Shown: piece by piece, positions 57,689-64,000 of the stretch
Layout: each line of letters opens with the position of its first letter
How positions within the stretch are numbered: the stretch's first letter is position 1
NCBI RefSeq assembly: GCF_002994655.1
Contig: NZ_PPDL01000016.1
Location: 1-64,000, forward strand
DNA: 64,000 nucleotides
Direction of reading: 5' to 3'
Origin: Corynebacterium sp. 13CS0277
Lineage (GTDB): Bacteria > Actinomycetota > Actinomycetes > Mycobacteriales > Mycobacteriaceae
Translations under genes and position numbers: made by a program
The notes under the pieces: generated by a model
The model's input: the letters and a program-made list of their open reading frames with translations, nothing else
What the model was told of the DNA's origin: nothing
The model's database searches: none

Positions 57689-58418
57689 ATCGCCGGCCCG
57701 TGCCCGCGATCCGGCCCCACGCCGCCCGGAGCGACAGCAGCACGGCCGGGGCAGCCCGTGCGGTGCGACACGGGCCGCACCCCACGACGTTCACGGATGG
57801 ACGGGAATTCACGAGAGCGCCCCGAAAAACACACCGCCACATCCCACGGGACCCACAATTTCCCGCGAATTCTGTGGCGAGGGGCAATTTCTTCTCTGCG
57901 CGCCGGCGCACTATCCCCATTTTCCCGCTTCTGATTCTTTTCTTTGCCTTGAGCCTCGCGCCAGATCCCGCACGCCCATTCTTCCGCGCCGCCGTACTAC
58001 ACTCTTCGCCCTTCACCTTTCTCCTATTCTTATCCTTCCCCCTTTCTCCTTTCCCCCTTTTCTCTTTTCTCTCCCGCACGCACACGAGGCGGCAGCGAAG
58101 AGACGTCGACGCGTGGACGCGGGCCCCTCGACGTCGCGCGGGTGGGGGAGTGACGCTTGGCGCACTCTCATGGGTGATGCGCGGGGTGGAGGTTGCGGGC
58201 CGGTGCGGTCGTGCGGGCGGGGTGCCGACTGTGGTTGTGGTCTCGTCGCTCTCGTGGTGCGTTCGTGGCGTGTGCGGTGGGACTCGGGGCCACCTATCTG
58301 GCACCCTGACTGGGTGAGGGGCGCGCAGGCGCCCCCTAGTCATTCCTCCCTCGAGTGACACCACAGCCCTGGAGCAGATCTCCGGGGCGGGTGTCTCCGA
58401 CGATGCAAGGATTCCCTC
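57689..58418. other. Gene-free region with long pyrimidine tract upstream of murJ
   Basis: No gene supported. Bases 58033-58075 are 43 uninterrupted pyrimidines within a wider C/T-rich stretch from about 57945. A murJ promoter is expected to the right of it. Confidence 0.6.
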
Positions 58419-61400
58419 GTGAGTTCATCTCCCTTCTCTCCCGACCATCCCGCCCCGCCCGCGGGGCAGCGGGGTCGTATCGTGCCGCCGCAGCCGCCGG
58501 CGCCCGTGCCGGTCGCCCGGCCGAAGGCGACGCGGGCGCGTCAGGCCGTCGCGGTGTCGCTGGCGCCGCGGACGGAGTCCCCTGGTTCCGGCCCGGCCGG
58601 GCCCCGCCAGGGGGGCGGCCAGTCAGATGGGGATGTGGTGCGCTCCACGGGGTCGATGGCGATCGCCACCCTGGTGTCCCGCATTACGGGCTTCCTGCGG
58701 AACGTGGCCATTGGCGCCACGATGGGCCCGGCGGTGGGTTCGGCGTTTAACACGGCGAACACGCTGCCGAACCTCATCACGGAGATCGTCCTCGGCGCGG
58801 TGCTCACCTCCTTGGTGGTGCCGGTGCTCGTCCGCGCGGAGAAAGAGGACCCGGATCAGGGTGCGGCGTTCATTCGCCGCCTGCTGACGACGTCGGCGAC
58901 GTTGCTCATCGGGGTGACGGTGCTGGCGGTGGTGGGGGCGCCACTGCTCACACGGTTGACGCTGGGGTCGGCGTCGAAGGTGAACCTCACGCAGTCGACC
59001 TCGTTCGCGTATCTGCTCTTGCCGCAGATCATGTTCTATGGGCTCTCCGCGCTCCTCATGGCGGTGTTGAACACCAAGGGCGTGTTCAAACCGGGCGCGT
59101 GGGCGCCAGTCGCCAACAATGTAGTGTCCCTCGTGGTGCTGGCCTTGTATTGGCTGGTGCCGGGCGGGCTGCTCGCCGAGGAACCGGCGGGCATCACGGA
59201 CCCCCACATCATGCTGCTGGGCGTGGGCACCACCCTCGGTGTGGTGGTGCAGGCCCTTATCCTCATCCCGCCGGCACGGAAGCTCGGCATTGATCTGCGG
59301 CCCCTGTGGGGGATCGATGAGCGGTTGAAGCAGTTCGGCGGCATGGCGGTCGCCATCGTCGTGTACGTGGCGATCAGCCAGGCCGGCTACATGATCACCA
59401 CCCGCATTGCGGCGGCCTCCGATTCGCGCGCCCCGATGCTGTACCAGCAGGCGTGGCTGCTGCTGCAGATGCCGTACGGCATCATCGGCGTCACCCTGCT
59501 CACCGCGATCATGCCGCGCCTGTCGCGTTCCGCGGCGGACGGCGACGATCGGGCCGTGGTGCGGGATCTGACCTTGGCGACGAAGCTGACGTACTTGGCG
59601 CTCGTGCCGGTCATCGTGTTCCTCACGGCGTTTGGCCGCCAGGTCGCCAATGGCCTGTTCGCGTACCTGGCGTTCGATAAGGCCTCGGCGGACCTTTTGG
59701 GGCTGACGTTGAGCTTCTCCGCATTCACCCTGATCCCTTATGCCCTGGTGCTGCTGCACTTGCGCGTGTTCTACGCCCGGGAGGAGGCGTGGACGCCGAC
59801 GTTCATCATCGCCGGCATTACGACGACGAAGGTGCTGCTGTCGGCTCTGTCCGTCGTGGTGGCGAGCAAACCCTCGGATGTGGTGGTGCTGCTGGGCGCG
59901 GCGAATGGTTTCGGCTTCATCGCCGGCGCCGTCATCGGCGCGCTGCTGCTCAAGCGGAAGCTGGGGGATTTGAAGCTCGGCGACATTACCCGCACCACCC
60001 TGTGGGCGTTCGCCGCCTCCCTCGTCGGCGTCGTCGCCGCGAGCCTCATCGACTGGCTGGTCGGTATGGCGGCCGCCGGGCTGTGGGAGTCCCTCGGCTC
60101 GGTGGGGCAGCTCATCCGCGTCGGGATCTCCGGCGTGGTGTTCCTCGCCGTCACGGGCCTGGTGCTGTTCACCTCCGGCCTGGATGAGGTCAAGGCGTTC
60201 AGCCGGGCGATGGCCCGTATCCCGGGCCTGCGGCGCTTCGCGCCCACCACCGCGGCACCCACGGCCGCCGAAGCCCTGGAGGAAGCCAACCAGCAGGCCG
60301 CGTTCAGTGCCGAAGGCTTCGGCGCCTCCCCGGCGCTGCCGCCCATGTCGGCCGGTGTGGTCCGCCCCCCGCGCCTCGTGGCCGGCGCCCCCGTCCTCGG
60401 GGGCCGCTACCGGCTGCTCAAGCAGCACGGCGCGGTGCCCGGGGCCCGGTTCTGGCAGGCCCGCGAACAGACCACCGGCCGCCAGGTGGCACTCACCTTC
60501 GTCGACACGGCGGGCGCCCCGCCGCAGAAGGCCACGACCCCGGCTGCCGCCGCTGCCGCCGCCGCGGAGGTCGCCCGCCTCACCCGCAAGCTGGCGGCCC
60601 TGGGCCTGCCGGCCGTCGCCGACAACATCAGTGTCGTGACCTACCGGGCCGGCTGCCTCGTCGTCGCCGACTGGGTAGATGGTGCGGCCGTCGATGCCGT
60701 CGGCGACGTCGTCCCCGGCGCCGCCGCGGCCGCCCTCGTGCCCCTCGCGGAGGCCGCAGGTGCCGCCGCCGCGGGTGGCACCCACCTCGGCATCGACGCC
60801 ACCAGCCGGCTGCGGGTGACCACCGAAGGCACCGTCACCCTCGCATTCCCGGCCGTACTGCCCGGCACGACCACCCACGGTGACCTCCGGGGCATCGGCA
60901 CCGCACTGCGGGACCTGCTGGCGCTCGTCGACCGGGACGTCCACGACTCCACCGGCGACGAGTGCCTCGCCTGCCAGGTGGGGGAGGTGCTCACCGCACC
61001 CCACGGCACCGACCTGCCCGACGGCAGCATCCGGGCCGCCGCCACCCTGCCCGCGCCCACCGACCCGGACGCCGAGGGCGACGACGCGGAGGCCCAGCAG
61101 CCGCGGACCCTCACCGGTGACGAGGTCCGCAACGATCCCGCGGCGGCCGCCCGGCTGCTGCGCCGCGCCGCCGGCGACACCACCCTCGACGCCCCGCAGG
61201 AAGCCAACCCCCGCCCCGAAGACCTCGACTCCGGGTTCGGGTCCCGCAGCTACACCCGCCGCGGGCTCGCCGGCGTCGTCGCCGGCGTCGTGCTCCTCAT
61301 GATCACCATCGCCCTGGCCGTCACCTACGTCATGGGAGTGATCTCCGGGGGCGCCCCCGACAGCCCCATCAAGCACGACGCCGTCACCAAGGTGCTCCCC

Positions 61401-61931
61401 GACACCGCCCACCGGCTCACCACCATCGGCGCCGTCGAATGGGAGGCCGGCACCCCCGCCCCCGGCACCGAAGACAACCCGGAACTCGCGGCCGCCGTCC
61501 TGGACGATGATCCCGCCACCGCCTGGCACACCGACACCTACATCAGCCAATTCGGCTCCACCGACACCATCAAAAGGGGCGTCGGCCTGCTCATCACCCT
61601 CGACAGCCCGATGCGGCCCACCGCCGTCGACATCACCGCCAGCACCCCCGGCACCGCCGTCGAGATCTACGGGGTGCCCGACCTGCAGCTCACCGACATC
61701 TCCCAGGCGCAGCTCCTCGGCGCCGGAGTCCTGAGCGAAGGCGACACCACGATCGAGCTCACCCCCACCGGGGAGGCCGTCGGCCGGGTCCTCGTCTACG
61801 TCACTCGGCTGCCGCTCCCGGAGCCCGCCGACATCCAAGACCTCGTCATCAAGGGCAAAAACCCCACACCCCCAACCAGCCAGCAGGCCACCCCGCCCGC
61901 AGGCGACACCTCCGAGCAGCCCGGGAACTAA
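58419..61931 (+). CDS. murJ: Lipid II flippase MurJ fused to a pseudokinase-like domain and an extracellular domain
   Basis: The 1170-aa protein has a Pro-rich cytoplasmic start (1-75), a MurJ/MviN core of about 14 helices (80-600; SRITGFLRNVAIGATMG, AFNTANTLPNLITEIVLGA), a kinase-like domain from about 659 (GGRYRLLKQHG) lacking the usual catalytic motifs, a membrane span (about 948-973) and an extracellular beta domain (about 1005-1140) of discoidin-like pattern. This layout is that of mycobacterial MurJ (Rv3910). It flips lipid II for wall synthesis. GTG at 58419 follows CAAGGA. Confidence 0.9.
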   Translation: MSSSPFSPDHPAPPAGQRGRIVPPQPPAPVPVARPKATRARQAVAVSLAPRTESPGSGPAGPRQGGGQSDGDVVRSTGSMAIATLVSRITGFLRNVAIGATMGPAVGSAFNTANTLPNLITEIVLGAVLTSLVVPVLVRAEKEDPDQGAAFIRRLLTTSATLLIGVTVLAVVGAPLLTRLTLGSASKVNLTQSTSFAYLLLPQIMFYGLSALLMAVLNTKGVFKPGAWAPVANNVVSLVVLALYWLVPGGLLAEEPAGITDPHIMLLGVGTTLGVVVQALILIPPARKLGIDLRPLWGIDERLKQFGGMAVAIVVYVAISQAGYMITTRIAAASDSRAPMLYQQAWLLLQMPYGIIGVTLLTAIMPRLSRSAADGDDRAVVRDLTLATKLTYLALVPVIVFLTAFGRQVANGLFAYLAFDKASADLLGLTLSFSAFTLIPYALVLLHLRVFYAREEAWTPTFIIAGITTTKVLLSALSVVVASKPSDVVVLLGAANGFGFIAGAVIGALLLKRKLGDLKLGDITRTTLWAFAASLVGVVAASLIDWLVGMAAAGLWESLGSVGQLIRVGISGVVFLAVTGLVLFTSGLDEVKAFSRAMARIPGLRRFAPTTAAPTAAEALEEANQQAAFSAEGFGASPALPPMSAGVVRPPRLVAGAPVLGGRYRLLKQHGAVPGARFWQAREQTTGRQVALTFVDTAGAPPQKATTPAAAAAAAAEVARLTRKLAALGLPAVADNISVVTYRAGCLVVADWVDGAAVDAVGDVVPGAAAAALVPLAEAAGAAAAGGTHLGIDATSRLRVTTEGTVTLAFPAVLPGTTTHGDLRGIGTALRDLLALVDRDVHDSTGDECLACQVGEVLTAPHGTDLPDGSIRAAATLPAPTDPDAEGDDAEAQQPRTLTGDEVRNDPAAAARLLRRAAGDTTLDAPQEANPRPEDLDSGFGSRSYTRRGLAGVVAGVVLLMITIALAVTYVMGVISGGAPDSPIKHDAVTKVLPDTAHRLTTIGAVEWEAGTPAPGTEDNPELAAAVLDDDPATAWHTDTYISQFGSTDTIKRGVGLLITLDSPMRPTAVDITASTPGTAVEIYGVPDLQLTDISQAQLLGAGVLSEGDTTIELTPTGEAVGRVLVYVTRLPLPEPADIQDLVIKGKNPTPPTSQQATPPAGDTSEQPGN

Positions 61932-62029
61932 CCAGCCCCCTGCACACTGCACGCCGCGCGCACGACGCACCGCACCGGTTCACTCAGCCGAGGCGGTCTC
62001 GTGCCCGCGGCGTCGCTGTATCCACACCC

Positions 62030-62375
62030 CACGGGGCGGGGCGGACTGTGCACTAAATTGAGCCAAGTCGCGATCCCACGCGCGCACCCCGCGACGACGG
62101 CAGTACTCGCAGGAAGCCCTCGACACCCACCGCAGGCGGGGCCGGAGTGTGCACTAGCCTGAGCCAAGTCCAGATCCCGCGCGCCGGCCCGGTACCGATC
62201 CACCTGTCGAAAGGCCCCACCCCACCACGGCCGGGCCCAAGTGTGCACTAGCCAAGGCCCACGCCACCCGCACCCCTCGACCACGGCAGCACCCGCAGGA
62301 AGCACCCAGATGCCTCGTCTGGCGGGGCCGAACTGTGCACTAAATTGAGCCAAGTCGCGATCTCACCCGCAGATC
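62030..62375. repeat. Four imperfect direct repeats around TGTGCACTA
   Basis: The core TGTGCACTA starts at 62047, 62148, 62242 and 62334 (spacing 101, 94 and 92 bp). Copies 1, 2 and 4 continue into (AAATT/GCCT)GAGCCAAGTC-GATC; copies 1 and 4 share TGTGCACTAAATTGAGCCAA. The DNA between cores also partly repeats (ACGGCAG-AC-CGCAGGAAG before copies 2 and 4). No coding frame explains it. Confidence 0.8.
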
Positions 62376-63075
62376 GAGCATCGAGGGGAGACTGCGCGGG
62401 CGCGACGGATGCCTCGAATGGAGTCGTCCACGTGCTCCCGTTTCCACAGAGGAGAATAAAGGTGGGAAAGAGGCCAAAGGAGCATATTTCCAGCAAATCC
62501 ATCACCGCTGTGGGAAAATTCCGCCTCGAATTCAATTCATTTCGAGGATGTGCGATGCGGGCACAATTTCCCGCCAATCCCCCCGTCTCAGCCTCATTTC
62601 TCATTCATAAGATCGCTGCAGCGGGAGAAGGAATCAAACAGTGGAGACATCTGTCGATCCTGCCCTTCCGCATGGGCCGAGAATGTGCGGCCGCAATTTT
62701 TGCGCATCGTTCGCCGATGAGGGGTGGGCGACCAGGGGAGGGGGAGGGGATCGTCGGTGTGCCGTTCGCGGGTGGCCGCGGTGGTGCCGTTCGCGTGCGG
62801 TCGCGGTAGTGCCGGCCGTGGGTAGCCGGCAGGGGAGAACACCCTTGGGCGACGACGAGTCACGGAACGCGGCCACCGCGTGGACCCCGCTGCGGGCGAG
62901 CTGTCAACAAATGACACGGATCGGATTCAGCAGCGTAACCCCCGCGCGAGTGCCGCGCACAACACGGTGTGCAGCATCCTGTGTGCGGGCCTGGTTAGCA
63001 TGCGCCCACAGCTCCCCACGCCGCCCATGGTGTGGGGGAGCCGCCCACCACACACCTTCTACTCGGGGGAGAAAC
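62376..63075. other. Gene-free region upstream of the sigma factor gene
   Basis: AT-richer at 62440-62640. Contains a hairpin GCTCCCCAC...GTGGGGGAGC at about 63010-63042 close to the sigma gene start. No gene supported; sigma promoter not identified. Confidence 0.45.
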
Positions 63076-63996
63076 GTGACCACGGACGCTGCGGCAGTGG
63101 CCGCTGCTGTGAACCACCCACCTGCCGGCCCGGGGCATCACCGCCGGGGCGTGCCCGATCCTGCGCCTGCCGCGTGGGCGCGCGGCCCGCACCGCGCACC
63201 CGCCGCGACGCCGCCGGCTGATGCAGAAGCACCTACGGAGCCGCGCCTGTCGGGCTGCCCACCGGTGGAGTCGCCGCCGGCGCGGCCCCAGCCGGAGACT
63301 CTTGAGGAGGCTCAGCAGCAGCTCAAAGAGCTCATGAGCCGCATTGAGGCCGACTGGGCGCCGAAACCCACCCGGCCGGACAGTGACGAGGACTTGGTGC
63401 GTGCCTACGTCGAGGGCAACGAGCACGCCTTCGACAAGCTGGTGCACCGCCACCGGGAGCGGCTGGCCCGCTGGGCGGAGTCCCACGCCCGCGGGCAGGA
63501 GGACGCGGAGGAAATCGTGCAGGAAGCCCTGTTGAACGCCTCCCGGTTTCTGGACGGGTTCCGCTTCGAAGCGAAAGTGACGACGTGGCTGTACCGGCTG
63601 GTGCACAATTCGGCACGGAACTACTACCGCAACAAGGAGATCATCACCGAGTCCTACGATGCCCTGGACTCGGCGGCGGAGATCTTCATGCGCGGCTGGG
63701 GCCACGATCCTTTCGAGCACTTCGCGGAACACTTCGACGTCATGTGCGGGCTGCAGCACGTCCCCGAGGAGGTGCTCACCGTGTTGTTCGCGACGGATAT
63801 CCTGGGGCACTCTTTGCGCGAGTCCTCCCGCATGTTGGACATGGGGCGCAAGCGGCTGACGCGGCTGCGCAACGTGGGCCGGGATGCGTTCCGCACCGCG
63901 CAAGCAACCGCGCCTGCGGTGCAGTGCCGGCGGCGGGGAATGAATCCGGCCGATGAGGGTTGTACTGGTCAGCCCCCGGGGAACACTTCCGGGTAA
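63076..63996 (+). CDS. sigM: ECF sigma factor (SigM-type)
   Basis: The 306-aa protein has an unusual Pro/Ala/His-rich N-terminal extension (about 1-95), then sigma region 2 (LVRAYVEGNEHAFDKLVHRHRERLARWA ... GFRFEAKVTTWLYRLVHNSARNYYR) and region 4 (PEEVLTVLFATDILGHSLRESSRML ... RLTRLRN). It directs RNA polymerase to stress promoters. GTG at 63076 follows GGGGAGAAAC. Its place after murJ matches sigM of mycobacteria and corynebacteria, where trxB follows. The long N-terminus could be a start-site error, but the start has a clear ribosome site. Confidence 0.82.
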   Translation: MTTDAAAVAAAVNHPPAGPGHHRRGVPDPAPAAWARGPHRAPAATPPADAEAPTEPRLSGCPPVESPPARPQPETLEEAQQQLKELMSRIEADWAPKPTRPDSDEDLVRAYVEGNEHAFDKLVHRHRERLARWAESHARGQEDAEEIVQEALLNASRFLDGFRFEAKVTTWLYRLVHNSARNYYRNKEIITESYDALDSAAEIFMRGWGHDPFEHFAEHFDVMCGLQHVPEEVLTVLFATDILGHSLRESSRMLDMGRKRLTRLRNVGRDAFRTAQATAPAVQCRRRGMNPADEGCTGQPPGNTSG

Positions 63997-64000
63997 GCTT

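Noticed and set aside
58623-61970. 1115-codon open frame on the minus strand opposite murJ
   Set aside because: It is Gly/Arg/His-rich with no domain and mirrors the codon pattern of murJ; a high-GC antisense artefact.
62345-62809. 154-codon plus frame upstream of the sigma gene
   Set aside because: No ribosome site or family resemblance; it starts inside the repeat block.
1-64000. CRISPR arrays, insertion sequences or prophage
   Set aside because: No regularly spaced identical repeats, transposase, integrase or phage structural genes were seen.

Overview
The window is a high-GC actinobacterial chromosome segment and almost certainly comes from a Corynebacterium; the species cannot be named from sequence alone. 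Evidence includes a class C pilin sortase next to an LPxTG pilin with a corynebacterial-type pilin motif, a trp operon with a Trp-rich leader peptide and a fused trpCF, the mycobacterial/corynebacterial order cca - nudix - DUF6049-like - murJ/pseudokinase - sigM, many leaderless promoters (TAnnnT about 6-9 nt before the start codon) and nine perfect 14-bp parS cores (GTTTCACGTGAAAC). The cca-to-sigM order and the parS density imply that parAB and oriC lie just beyond the right edge.

Layout. 0-1 kb: promoter and antitermination leader of an rRNA operon that reads left out of the window. 1-10 kb: NYN-domain protein, PspA-like protein, thioredoxin, copper chaperone plus Cu P-type ATPase, and a CPA1 cation/proton antiporter. 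10-16 kb: dnaB (minus), a possible 35-codon membrane peptide, and a compact pilus locus (pilin then sortase, minus). 17-24 kb: class A penicillin-binding protein, small membrane protein, rpsF-ssb-rplI operon, an exported Ig-like protein and a DUF5318-like zinc-ribbon protein. 25-30 kb: MarR regulator, two small membrane proteins, then trhO and nei, which diverge from one symmetric 14-bp promoter palindrome. 30-40 kb: VanZ-like protein, leuS, an AAA ATPase with a winged-helix-like end followed by a 20-bp perfect inverted repeat, a membrane protein, a dicarboxylate/amino-acid symporter, an SdpI-like protein and a Nudix hydrolase. 40-47.6 kb: trp attenuator and trpEGD(CF)BA. 47.6-53 kb: Rieske lipoprotein, SBF-type transporter, small conserved protein, yqgE and cca. 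53.5-64 kb: Nudix hydrolase with a long Arg-rich tail, DUF6049-like envelope protein, murJ fused to a pseudokinase-like domain, an imperfect repeat block, and an ECF sigma factor of the sigM type.

How the genes fit together. Much of the content is origin-proximal housekeeping: replication (dnaB, ssb), translation (rpsF, rplI, leuS, cca), cell envelope (PBP, murJ, DUF6049-like) and chromosome segregation (parS). Tryptophan synthesis is one operon under transcription attenuation. The pilus locus between dnaB and the PBP gene is the clearest accessory element. I found no insertion sequence, CRISPR array, prophage or complete tRNA/rRNA gene. Several long gene-free stretches (about 0.7-1.45 kb) remain unexplained and are listed.
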